Assembly: GCA_032209605.1 (NCBI GenBank)
Contig: JASFXZ010000045.1
Location: 1,922,001 to 1,986,000, forward strand
DNA: 64,000 nucleotides
Direction of reading: 5' to 3'
Origin: Mactromeris polynyma
Lineage: Eukaryota; Mollusca; Bivalvia; Venerida; Mactridae
Shown: positions 1 through 44,200 of the stretch, piece after piece
How the letters are laid out: each line of letters starts with the position of its first letter
How positions within the stretch are numbered: position 1 is the first letter of the stretch
Position numbers and translations under genes: made by a program
The notes under the pieces: model-generated
Database searches by the model: none
The model's input: only the letters and a program-made list of their open reading frames with translations
What the model was told of the DNA's origin: nothing

Positions 1-1960
1 TAAACAAATTTCAGCCGTCAATACAATGTTCATGGTACAATACAACATAAGTATCTATATTAGCATTTAGTTTTACTACTGTGTGGCCTAAAGATTTAGC
101 AGCCTTTGACTTAGTCGCCGATGAATTTTGAATCTCCTAAATGAAGAGTGAAGTGGGGGTCGTTTCATATAAATTATATTTGGTCGGCAACCAAGTAGAA
201 AGACTACATGGGTTCTTTGAATATATTCGAAGAAGCTCGTACTGAACATAATTATATCGATGTACATGTGTTTATTATTTTAATATATAAAGAAAACATC
301 TAAATGCACAGTTTATGACATGTGCTGAGTTTTGTTAAGCGTCAGTTAATTGCATTTTGAACCTCATTTTAAATATCAAATTTTCCAAGCTGTGAACTGT
401 AATAAAATATTTAGTATTGGGTCTACATGTTATTATAACATGGAAAGTTTTTCTCGTGGCCACATGTAAGTTCTTTAGATTATTTTGATGAATGTAGCAC
501 ATTCAAATAAAACAATGAAGGTTGTATAAGCAAATCACTTATATATAGATTCTGATATACAATTTTCTATCTGCAAAGGCAATGAACTTGTATACTAAAA
601 AGTGATATTATTTTAAATATGTTTCTGATATTAACTTAAGGTCTTAGATCCATAATGGACTCGTTATCTTCCGTTATCTGTCGTGGTGAATTCCGAATAT
701 CGGTGATTTACGGGGTTGTGTAGATCGAGGGCGTTGTGAAGCATGCAAATTTTCAAAATAGTTGTAAAATTGATTAAATCTGATAAAAACATTTATGCTT
801 TTATAATGTAATTATACTGTATGATTATTAATTGTGGAACTACCAATTCATACTTTTCCATACTGAAACCTTGAAGGCATATACTAAAAAAGGTTAGCTT
901 CAAAAATTCGCGCAGTTGAACTGTAAGTAAGATTACATAACTTCGTGGTACCAGCAGGGTCATTCAAAATTCTATTTCGCTAAGCAATTGATCTCCTTAC
1001 TGCTGGGAACCAGCTGGGACAAATATGTATTTATACATATATTGGTCACAGAACCAGGTAGATCGACATAATTATACTACATGCATAAATGACACTATTT
1101 GTCATATAACCCAACATTTCTTTTTTAAGTCTGTTACTCATTGTTATATGCCTTATTCAAGGGTTATATCATAGCTTTGACTTTATGATGTCATAACGTC
1201 ATCATAATTATGTTTTGTATCCAATACCATTGCCTATAGAAGATTATACGGAACGCGTAGCAAGCAAACATGGATTTTGTCTTATTTTCTTTCCATATCG
1301 TTTAAGAGTTCTAATATGATGTTTTCAACAGATGGCGGGACCAAACCTTATCCCCCCTAAACTTGAAAGATGAGGCGTGCATGCCTGCCCTTGAATTCCT
1401 TTCAACTGGCTGCAATATTCAGGAAGAGATCACATGATAACCATAACATTATATTTGCTTAATTCTTAACTTGATTCTTCTCACTATGTGAATATGTTAT
1501 TTTGCATATTCTTCTCACTATGTGAATCATAATGTTATTTTGCATATATATTTATTTATGATTATACTTTCTTTTGTTATGAATAATTTCTGACAGCGCC
1601 CACTTAATTGTACCATAAAATATTAATTACACACTGATCGACTATGCATTCATGAAGCAATAAACAATCCCTTATATCACAACATCCTATTTCGGTAAAT
1701 TTTATGTTTTTTCTGTCAAAGTATAAGAATGACAGTAGATCTACTTAGAAGTTGCACGTGAAACATGCGATGGCACGATTAAAATGGTATATGTCTTATT
1801 TAACAGTACGCACACATTGAAACATAAGGCATTTAGAACTGATAATTTACATGTTTTTTAGATAAATAGAACACGTTAATATGTCTTTGTAACAACAATT
1901 TAATAAATACTCCAAATAACTCGAGAATACGATAGCCTCATTTTAACCGCTTTATTACGA
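1..1960. other. 5' flank of PBX, no gene seen
   Basis: No open frame with recognisable homology on either strand. The only structure seen is a short tandem duplication at 1474-1544, annotated separately. It may hold distal regulatory DNA for the PBX gene. Confidence 0.6.
1474..1544. repeat. Two-copy tandem repeat, about 35 bp
   Basis: The unit ATTCTTCTCACTATGTGAAT plus ATGTTATTTTGCAT is present twice in a row. The second copy carries an extra CATA. Confidence 0.8.
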
Positions 1961-1969
1961 AGCGTTATT

Positions 1970-1978
1970 TATAAATAG
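1970..1978 (+). promoter_or_regulatory. TATAAATAG box in an AT palindrome upstream of PBX
   Basis: TATAAATAG lies 449 bp upstream of the start codon, inside the near-palindrome CGTTATTTATAAATAGCG. It fits a TATA box and equally a MEF2-type site (YTA-W4-TAR). No transcript evidence is available, so its use as a promoter is inference. Confidence 0.3.
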
Positions 1979-2080
1979 CGGCTCAATATTTAAGACATTT
2001 TGAGATGGCCCTCGGTAACAAAGGACCTGTCAATTTTATCTTCGGGCTGCCTCGAGCCTAATTGTCTTTTGTGGTATTTC

Positions 2081-2135
2081 ATTGGCTGACTCGATTCACT
2101 GGAGGTCATGACCGCATTTGGTATAATCTGATTGG
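2081..2135 (-). promoter_or_regulatory. Two inverted CCAAT boxes and an AGGTCA palindrome in the PBX 5' flank
   Basis: ATTGG (inverted CCAAT) occurs at 2081-2085 and again at 2131-2135, exactly 50 bp apart. AGGTCATGACC at 2103-2113 sits between them and is one base short of the perfect head-to-head nuclear-receptor palindrome. Paired CCAAT boxes 300-350 bp upstream of a start codon are typical of NF-Y-dependent promoters. This is the best promoter candidate for the gene. Confidence 0.4.
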
Positions 2136-2420
2136 TCAATTTTACCGGAAAATGATGATGAATGCACAGCGGCAGCCATTGCTAAGATGAAGTGAACCAG
2201 AAAGTAACATTGTCTGCTGATTTTGTTTGAATTACATTCTTCATGTAATTGAATCAGTCTAGATACATGCAGTTTTATACTGCGTGATTAGTTTCCTATC
2301 AATAGAGAGTGTAAAGTATACATTTGACGTTTGAATTGTGCAGAATTAGCCAAAATTAACCGAATTTTATCGTCGATTCGGATTTCAATATTATTAGTGT
2401 TTCGGAATTGGCCAAATTAA

Positions 2421-34671
<32,251 letters not shown>

Positions 34672-34809
34672 TGAATCCTAGTAGTAAGCCAGGCTCCAGC
34701 ACCATAGACTCACCAGGTACAACAATTAATTTCTTATCAAGTGTATTTCTTCATCATTAGATGACAGGGTTGGAAACCATTTTGTTTTGTAATCGATTCT
34801 CATGTTTAT

Positions 34810-34920
34810 ACAGTAAAATCTCAATTAAAGACCACCTCGAAATTAAAAGACCACCTCATTAATTAGTCCACATTTTTATGGACCAGCATTGAATTGTTCT
34901 TGATAGTCGGGCCATCTCAC
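34810..34920 (+). repeat. Dispersed repeat family A, copy 2
   Basis: ACAGTAAAATCTCAATTAAA then GACCACCTC twice, TCATTAA, TATGGACC and GGGCCATCTCAC. It aligns with 22688-22808 in the same orientation. Confidence 0.65.
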
Positions 34921-36386
34921 ACTTGTGAGCAACTTCCTTCAGGACCAATGGTGGTTTTGTAATTGTGGTTTCACTGATTTTATTTGTGATATGTCTGTTA
35001 CATTGTATCTATGCTCGCCTGTGTTTGTATAACCGTGTGATGTTTCCCTGCATGAATTACGAATGCCAGTGTTAGCCTTTTACTATTCTCAATATATTTC
35101 TACTTAAAATAATAATTTCAGAAAAATGTATGATATTTTAGCCTCACAAAGATATGTATAGATAAACCTTTGGCCTGTTCACTATTGTGAATCTGTGACA
35201 TACATTACACATACGTTTTTCTGATATTATATAGGCTAAAGAAATATCTGTTTCCTGTAATCTAAGTAACTTAAGTTTGCCCTTGACTGGAATTTTTGTA
35301 AGGGGGACATTTTTGAAGGTCAGTTATTGCGATTCCTGTCCCAACACAAAATTATTAAAATACAGGATATTAAAAAGTTCTTTCATTGATATAAACCGTT
35401 ATTTAAGCTAGTTTCACAGTTCTTATTTCACACACTGATAGCTGCATGATAAAGACAAATCTGTATCTTCTGAGAGTTCTGTCTCAACTTCTTAACAGCA
35501 TGTTGCAGGAAACAGACATACTTGTTAAGATTGGTATAGAAAGACATACATCGCACAATGAAAATGGATGAGAATGATTCAAATTGAAAATATGTTTTGA
35601 AAATTATGGCTCAGTGATACATAAACATTATCTTCAAACTGTGGTCGTTTTTCAGCCGTATGGATAATACGTAGAATTATACTGTTTTATTCTGTTCATT
35701 TCAGCTGGACTAATCACTTATATTTTTTGCCATGTAGAAGAGAGATTTTTTCCCATCATTATCATTCTCAAAAACCCAACATTGTGTGAATTATGAAGTG
35801 TGAGTGCATGGAATGATTAACATGGATATGTGCGAGATTTAGTGCCGATATGTAATGCGACAATTGGAAACGTCACATGATTTGTGCGACACGCCTTGCA
35901 TGTAGAATGACGTATCAGACATTGCCCCCGCTTAGAAGATCTGCATCGACGTGCTTAGTGACTGGTTGATTTCTATCTTCTACGTTACCATGGAAACTGT
36001 CTTGTCTTTAATATACTTCTATATTAAGTGCTGCTTGTGAATATTAACAATCTGTGTTTTACTTCACTGCTTGTGAGTTATGATCAAATAATTTATACAT
36101 GTGAATTTTCAACTAACACTTACCAACTATCTATGGAAACACTGAACGAGCTATTTGCGTACTTGATTGGACCTCGGCATAAACTGAGTTATGGAATTCT
36201 TATCAACATGAGTTTCAGATGAATGGCTGTTTGGCCAAAAATATGCATGAGAAAAGATGATGCATTTTGATGCATGGATTCTCAGATTTTATCAGCTTAT
36301 CTGGTATATATTTTGATTGTATTTATGTTAAAAAACATGATCTGGATTTTTGTGTTAATTTTGACGTATTTGGATATTTTTCACAG

Positions 36387-36430
36387 CCATAAAACCAAGA
36401 CGTTCTGAGAGGAAAGTGAAAGAAAAATGA
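36387..36430 (+). CDS. Possible alternative terminal exon of PBX
   Basis: After TTTTTCACAG, a phase-1 reading gives IKPRRSERKVKEK and TGA. A donor CACCAG|GTACAA at 34717, preceded by the coding-like phrase NPSSKPGSSTIDSP, ends in phase 1 and would join it. The upstream frame is not continuous with exon 7, so this remains speculative. Confidence 0.2.
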
Positions 36431-39400
36431 TGGCTTGCGTGTTGGATAACCTCTCATTTGATTTTGTATGACTTTTGTATGATAAGAATGAAAATATTGT
36501 TACTTGCTTAACCTATCTATTGTCTAATGTCAAACTATGTTGGGTGTTAAACTTAAATTTGTTGACAGTTTCTTGTATTGAATTCTGATGTTGAACTATG
36601 TCCAATGTCAAATTTTCTATAAGCTGTTGTAAATAATTGTTTGCATGTTTAGTTTGACAGAACATAGCGAAGAGTTTTGTGTATTAACTTGTACTACTCA
36701 AGGAAGCAGTCAAATGAATTAAATGCTACCAACATGTATGAATTAAAAAATGAGAAAGTTACGACGGAAATATTGGTCATGAATCATGCAAACTTATTGA
36801 CACTAGTTTTCAAAAATCTATTTTTAAGCAAATTATTAGTATACACATTTATTCATCAGAATTAACTGTACTTTCTGGTTATAAATATTTAACAAAAAAA
36901 TGTATTCTTCTGTTTCTGTTGCTATGGCAACCCTTAGTACAAAGCAGTGACATATTCTATCATCTATGAAATCTTAGTATTGTACAAGACTGTCAGGAGA
37001 CAAGAAATTGTTGGTTAAATGTATCTATATGTGTGAGAGGTAAACGCATAATATAAACATAAGATTTTGTACATTGTCAGGTGTGTAGTTTTTCGTAGGA
37101 ATATTTTAGACTAGTGCAAATTTGTGTCATAATTTATAAAATAAAAAGTGCTTCTTCCGTAGAGAAATGTACGAAGTGCTTATTATGTTGCTCTTTGCAT
37201 TTTTAAATGCTTCCTATTTTTTATGTTTGTCATGTTTTATTATTGAACGAACTTTCTATATTGTATGAATGTATTTCTTGTTTATCTATCAGTCATGTTT
37301 TTGTGTCGAAGTAGTTCTATACACCGTGTCCTCAGTGCCAACTGCAATGTTATGTAATTTAGATTAATTTTCACTTTTTTTTATTTCTGCCATCTAATAT
37401 TTTGATATATCATTGCCATGGTGACAATTTCAGTATTTTGACTTGTTAAATTCGTTGTTTTTTTTACAGACTCTTTGTGTTGTGAATTAATTCAATCTCA
37501 ATCAAATTTAGAATTTTTCGTTGTACTAAATTGAGCATTTTATCATAGAGAGCCCCTTTTTGAAAAAACTGTTGATGAACATGTACCGTTCTTTGTCATA
37601 TCATATCATTTTACTTTATTTTTATCAAAACGGAGAACAATCTTTTTACAACATTTATTTTATTTTTAAAGAGAAAAATCAAACTATTTGTTGATAATCA
37701 ATTTTTGTTGTAATTTAGTATATTATAGATTTTTAATGCATGGTCTGTATATATTTATGTTGGGAGTTCACATGGTCTCTTGTTTTTTGGTGCTACATAG
37801 TCTGAATTTTGTCTTAAATTTAGTTTTTCTCCTATCTTCATTACCTCCTCTTTTTAATTGGAATAACCATAAGCAGGAGTTAACTCCCTTGAATATTCTG
37901 TTATAATTATGTTTCTCCAACAAAAGTTGTCTCCCTTGACTGTTCCTTTGAGTTATCTCTATCAAGAATTACCTCCCATAACAACTAATTATAATTCCCT
38001 TCAATAATTATTCATCTGCTTCAGGTTATAACTTTATTATTTTGGGAGTTTTTAATGAATAGTGGCACAATATAAATGCAGTGTGAAGATTAATACTTTA
38101 AATGTTCTGACACATGAAATTATTGGTCTATGAATTACAAAAGTGTAACTCCCTTAGGAATTAGCATTTTTAGCAGTTGAATTTCCGTGTATGTTTGTTT
38201 AGTGACTTACATTTCAAAGTTTGATTGACAATTTAAAGATCTGTTAGTTAGAATCTCTATTATATTTTCCGCAGAAGTTACGATCTGACATCTCTTCATG
38301 AATGGCATTTTAGTGTTGTTGTTTTGTTAAATAAGGTTTACTTTTAATCATTTACAAAGTATTTTCATAACTTGGCTTTTGTCATTTTATTGTGCAGAAA
38401 GAACCATGCTGCAGAACAAGTTAAAAATTGCATGCAAATCGAACTAAATCATGATTTATTCTTTCTCTTTGGTACACAATTAGCTGTTTTCTTGTTGAAG
38501 TTTAAATTGTGATTCTTTTCTCAAGTATTAAATTCAACAATTTGTCTGAAATGGTATGAAATTATTTCTATCTTATCTGGAACATTGGCATTAAACGTAT
38601 TTGTGCATTACATAAATTTGGTTGTGACACATGATTTTCATTTGGCTGTGGATTTTTTAAAACTATTATTTGAGCTATTTTATGTTTTGAATTCGTAAAT
38701 GTTTACAATGATTTATTCTGTTCTACTTTTTTAACCAAAACCGTGTACTTCTCCTAAACAGTGTACTTCTAAAAAAATAACTTTCTAAAACAAACTTGAG
38801 TGGAAACACCGATTTTAAATTTGAGTATTTGCCATCGTGTTACAAATTACCTGCCAGTTAGTGAACCTTACACCTGATAGCATAATTTTAAGCATATATT
38901 AAATGCTTGTTTTTATATGGTATTTCTTTTACTAATAGTCAGTTTAATTGGATTCATGTTACTAGTTTATACTGCCGCAGATATCTACCAGTATTCTATG
39001 CTAACCATTTGTGGACGATTCTTGGTTGAAACTAGTCAAAGAATTGATCAACTGTGTGCCATATTTAAACCTATGCCATTGTTTTTGTCAGTCAGTTATA
39101 AACAACTTAATCTCTCATTAGAATTTGTCTAAAAATTAACCACTGTGCAAATTTGAAGTGTGATGGTTTTTAGCTTCTGGTTAATAAAAACAAATATGGT
39201 ATAATCGACCCTGTCAGAGAATTCAGTCCTGTTTTTTGTGGGAAAAACATTAACTGGGTTAAGGTTACAGGGGACAAGCTTCACTCAGAGAGATTAACGG
39301 AAGGTTGAAATTGTTACCACCTTTAAACCTCTTGCTGTTGGAAAGACACCTGTATGTCTGTGCCTCCGTGTAATCATGTTAGGCCTCACAATGATTACCC

Positions 39401-39929
39401 AGATTTTTGACATCATCAATTGATGAATTGAGCCCTGCCTTGCATTATGATAGTTGTTTATACTGACGTAGCATAAAACATAACCAATTGTCCACATGGA
39501 TCCATACAATGTTCTACTATTAGATTTTTTAATTTGACTGAAATGTTAAGTGCTTGTAGGTTTAGTTGTTGTTGTTTTTGCTGTAAGAATTTTTCTCATC
39601 AATCAAGGACTTTGATCAATTTGCAGATTTTTTTATTTGTATTTACTGATAAATTGCTGATCTGGAAGTCATTGTTTATAAAATTTTGTTTATCACTCCT
39701 GTATGCATCATTAGTAAAACTTATTTTTAGTTAAGTCTGCAAAATACCAATGGCTTTAAAACTTGTTTTATTCAGGATAGTAAGCAATAAAATTTGGTTC
39801 AAAATGACATTTACGAAAGTTTCCCATGACATACATTTTCATGGCTTGTACAGGTACAATTTTTCATCAACTGTTGTCACATGTAGTTCATCAATTACTT
39901 TTTGTATTATACCTTACTGGAATAACTGG

Positions 39930-39998
39930 ACAGATGAAACGGAACTAGTCTTGTTTGAATATAAATGCAGAATTTCTGCTTTTCACTTACACCTCCAG
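39930..39998. repeat. Hairpin element family, copy 5 (degenerate)
   Basis: GATGAAACGGAACTAGTCTT and GCTTTTCACTTACACCTCC keep the arm pattern with several mismatches. The inner AAATGCAGAATTTCTGC stem is visible. Confidence 0.5.
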
Positions 39999-40553
39999 TT
40001 TGTTTTGATTTAGACTTTTTCCCCTCCAATTTGTGTTTGAAGAAATTGAAATAATCATGTACCATGTATTCCTCTGCGTATCTAGGAATTGTAGAATAAT
40101 ATTTTATCTAAGGAATAATAGATGCAAGGTAGTTCAGTTAGATGAAATCTAGCTCCACTATAATCGAGATCTCTTAACGAGGCTAGACAGAGGTACAAAT
40201 CACAATTAGTCATGCGTTAGTCAAATATTGTGGAAAACAAAAAGAATAAAGATCTTAGTGTTGGCAAGTTTTCTTTTTATATTTCTGAATATACTGGATA
40301 GTTATTTTCTTTTAAGAAGTTCTGATACTGACCGGTTACATACATTATACACTGCCATCAGGCATAGCTTTCTGTATCCTTATATCTGTGTTTAGTTCTG
40401 TCATTTTCTCTGGCTAATGTTCGTGATTTTTTTTTCCATAAAAAAACAGCATTGTGTAATTGTTAATATTTCATGGCTCTGTGTTTCGTAGAGAAAATGT
40501 GTTTATCTATATCTTTTGTGTTTATAATTTTGGCTATGTGAAAAATTGACAAC

Positions 40554-40559
40554 AATAAA
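40554..40559 (+). terminator. Distal polyadenylation signal for PBX
   Basis: AATAAA followed by a TGTTGTTGTTGTTTTTTG GT/T-rich element from about 40576. It would give a 3' UTR of nearly 6 kb, typical of developmental regulators but not demonstrated here. Confidence 0.4.
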
Positions 40560-40627
40560 ACAATATAAGGTAAACTGTTGTTGTTGTTTTTTGAATTCAT
40601 GTTGTGATGGTGTTATCACTGTTTTTG

Positions 40628-40840
40628 GATGGTATATAGCAGTCAGTTGACCTAATCAGTTGTTCCTAGGTAACTAACCAGTAACTAGTCTAGCCTGTCC
40701 ATTTGCAAGCAACGAGACAAAGGATAATTTTCTTCAGCCAAACTGTCGTGGGAACATGCTGCCAACCAGGGACTCGAACCTAACACCTCCAGATTGGCAG
40801 CCAGGTCTTGAAGAGCTCTACTGGCTGAGCTAATCGGGCC
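40628..40840 (-). mobile_element. tRNA-derived SINE, minus strand, copy 1
   Basis: Read on the minus strand it starts GGCCCGATTAGCTCAGCCAG with A box TAGCTCAGCCAGTAGAG (40816-40832) and B box GGTTCGAGTC (40771-40780). Its 3' part ends in TAGGTCAACTGAC, a phrase also found at the 3' end of the SINE at 63645-63852. It lies 300 bp beyond the ENDOV stop codon. It is not a tRNA gene: the fold is too long and the tail is SINE-like. Confidence 0.8.
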
Positions 40841-40900
40841 AATTTTGAGATTTATTATTAATTTATTGACAACAACTGAATACATGTACATTAAAATGCA

Positions 40901-40906
40901 TTTATT
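40901..40906 (-). terminator. Polyadenylation signal for ENDOV
   Basis: AATAAA on the minus strand, about 240 bp past the ENDOV stop codon. A second candidate is in the AT-rich stretch at 40851-40870. Confidence 0.45.
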
Positions 40907-41147
40907 AACACCAGTAAAATTTATACATACAACAACATATTGCAAATGTAAAATATAGAAAATTATTTGCGAAAAATTTCGCATGAAATATCACAGATAT
41001 GTACTGGTAAATATAAAATTGGATCCAAAACCAACAACAATAAAATAATAATTTGCACTGAAATTTTCAAATCCATTTTGAGATCAATAACCATGCAGTT
41101 TGACATGGGGTAACGAGGCACGCATGTCGGCGCAAAGATCCCAGATT

Positions 41148-41222
41148 CTACGTCTCTTCACGGCCATTTCGTTTTTCTGGTCGAAAATTCTCTCGAATAT
41201 ATTCTCTTGATTTAATGTCAGC
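41148..41222 (-). CDS. ENDOV: ENDOV exon 9 (C-terminus)
   Basis: After CTTTTCAG it reads ADIKSREYIRENFRPEKRNG-REET and TAG. The ADI-SRE-IR motif is the usual end of the catalytic fold, and the basic tail is short compared with human. Confidence 0.95.
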   Translation of the reverse strand, partial: ADIKSREYIRENFRPEKRNGREET

Positions 41223-44200
41223 CTGAAAAGATGTCAAATGTATCAAAAGTGGAATGACAATTTCTCTTCCTGATGGAGTTAAGATACAAGTGTTATATTA
41301 ATTTTATATTCTCATGTTCATGTTTAAGATGTCACAACACTAACCCATAGCTTGTTTTAACCAGTTGATGTCTGGAGAGTGAGGCGAACAGCTTTGTACA
41401 GACCAAAGATCCTCCATGCTTCACTTATATTATCGTAATAAATTTCTCTCTGAAACAGTGGCTAGGGTAAAATAATATCTATGTAGTTGTTGGTAGGTTT
41501 ATGGGGCCCTCAATGTTTTTCATCAAAGAAAATAAAAAATGCCAAGGTAAAAGCATGAAATCTGGGGGATGAAACTTGTTAACATAATTTTGTGCTTTCT
41601 CCACTTACCGTTCTGACTGGTTCTGGCACTCTGACGTTGCAACAACTGTGTACCAGTCTTACGGCAGTTTCCATGGTAACACGATGTCCTGGTGATACAT
41701 AGATAGGATTTTTAGACCCGTCACAACTTCTCAGCGCCTGTAACAAAATAAGTTACATGGTAATAAATTGTCCAAGGAGTTGTGTTGGGAGCTAGGATAA
41801 ATGTGTTCTTCCACTTCCCCACACAAGTCTGATGTGGAGGACAAATAACTTTGGACGTATTATCTTCAGTCAAACTGTAACAGACAACAACCTTCACTCA
41901 GGTCAAGGGAGATAATCACCTCTCCCATTTACAGCACCATCAATATTAACTCCCAGTCCATTACCAATGATATACATAAAAAGCCATCATGTGTTTCGCG
42001 ACTCATACTGTAGTATCACTTAAATTAGCTGGGGTCAAATTTCAAAAAAGGCAGTTTCGTGCGGGCCTAAATTCTCACATTTTAAATATTTGAAGAAAAA
42101 AAATCAGACAAAAAATGACGGTAATGCATCGCTTGTCATTATTTTGAACCATCCGACATGTCATTTAGAGCGGTCCCCTTGAAATAAACAATATGACAGG
42201 TCCAACTGTTAATTGGAGTTAATTGACATGACTGTACGATAAAAAGTGTAGAAACATCAAAAGATCGATAAACAATATAAAGGTGTTGGAGATCTTTCAT
42301 AAATTGTGCCCTGGCAATTACTTTAAAAAAACAATGACAAGTGCAAATTATTCCTTCACACTATTAACTTTCTGTTACTAAGAAATAAGAAAAAAGTACA
42401 AAACCTTGTTTGAGAAAAATGTACACGTCTATAACATGATTTTGTATGTTTATTTATTGCTTTATAACACATAAAAAATTTTTTATAACTAATGAATGAA
42501 ACTTTCATTACTCGTGTTTTGCATGGTCCTATGTTGGTAGTAACATGTATACTTAGAGCTACGTGTACAGTGATAACTGTTGTAGTGTTTGTCTTCACTG
42601 CAAAAGACAATCTCAAATTTTAGTATGCCTATAACAGTGTTGGTTTTAATTACTGTAAATAAAGTATGAAGAAAAAAGTTTGCAGCGCGTGCACTCCGAA
42701 TGACAAAGATTTTATGCAGCCCTATGTTCTTTATATCAAAATCATGAACAAAGTTAAATCAATTTATGAATTAATGTTCCATTTAAACCACTCTTACGTA
42801 CTAGTCATCAAAATGTGTCAAAATATTCCATGGTTCCAAGTATTCCACCAAGATTGTCAGAAAAAAAGTGACATATTATGAAAAGAAAAAACGAAAGTGC
42901 ATATATATACACAAATTTCGGACTGTTAAAATTTTGGATAGCCATGTATGTTTTGGAAATTTAATAATAACGCAGACTAAAATTCGCGGTTGGTTTCTAG
43001 CACGAAATATGTGAAAATTCATCCTGCGTGATTAAAAATGAGTTCACAGTACATGTAGTACACAGCACTTATACAGTGTACAGTGAGGCAAGTGTTTTGA
43101 ATTTTACTCCAACTTAATTTGAAACAAAGTGGAAATAAACAGGTGGATTCAAGTCATTAAAGTTAATATTAAAGCCATCGATTTCATTGTAAATTGAATG
43201 CATACACATATACTATGTTATAAATGTTTTGGATAAAAATCCAAAATCAATAAAAAAACTTGCATACTGTTTCATTTAGAGGAGGGATTTAACCAAATAA
43301 TTAGATTAAAGTGCCTCTTGTTTGATAGCAGGTGATATCACTATAATTATTACCAAACGAAATTTCACCCACTAGAGAGGTATAACAAATTGAGCCAATT
43401 ATAACCATAAGACAATACGCACCATGCCCAATGTACGACCTGAATCTACGACCAATGGAAATGTATCTCCACCTTTCATCAGCCTATCTATCTGAAAATG
43501 TCAATATCATCAATTCAATATAAACAAAGTGTATGTTTGTGGTGCCACAATATTAATTATAATGTATTCTACAGAAAATTCACAATTTTGCCCCCAGGTA
43601 AATGTCATTTGGTATTTTTTGGGGTCTAATTCCCAAACCTAGAGTCAAGCATTTTGTCTTAATCCCCACAGTGGGAGATGTCTTATTCCCAACTTTTGGG
43701 ATCTATTCAAAATCCGACCAAAGTCTATTTTCTGGAACCCGGAATCATTCCGTATGACAAATTCCCATTAGTCGGGAATCGTCTTCTGTCTACAGGCCTG
43801 TGTATTCCAACAGCTCCTGCTTGGGACAAAACATTGATAGGTGCATGATGCAAATAATGTCACTTGAGATTTTCTTGTTGTCTTCAAATCTCAGGAGACC
43901 TGACTGGGAATCGAACAAACATCATCACTATTACAGGCAAGCGGTATGGATATCTCCAATTTTGGCCCCCAAGTGGCTACCAGGCTCCAACATACAACCA
44001 CAGACCACGGAGCCAATTTAGTGGACACTAAACAAACCTTTTCACGGTGTTCTTCATTTTTCTCGAGGCCGCCCACTTGAAACAGCTTCTTAGCCACTCC
44101 AATACAAGGTAAATCAAGAAGTACTCCAATATGACAGGCAGATCCAAACTCTGAATATAAATTATGTGACATGTAATGTTCCTGACGAGGCAATGTTTGC

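Larger units (their letters stand above)
34672..40593 (+). other. PBX 3' UTR / downstream region
   Basis: No secure gene. Candidate polyadenylation signals AATAAA are at 37140-37145 and 40554-40559; the second is followed within about 20 bp by a TGTTGTTGTTG-type GT-rich element. A dispersed repeat (34810-34920) and a hairpin copy (39930-39998) lie here. A small possible exon is at 36387-36430. Confidence 0.45.

Noticed and set aside
40746..40840. tRNA gene on the minus strand
   Set aside because: A and B boxes are present, but the intervening arms do not fold into a standard tRNA and a SINE tail follows.
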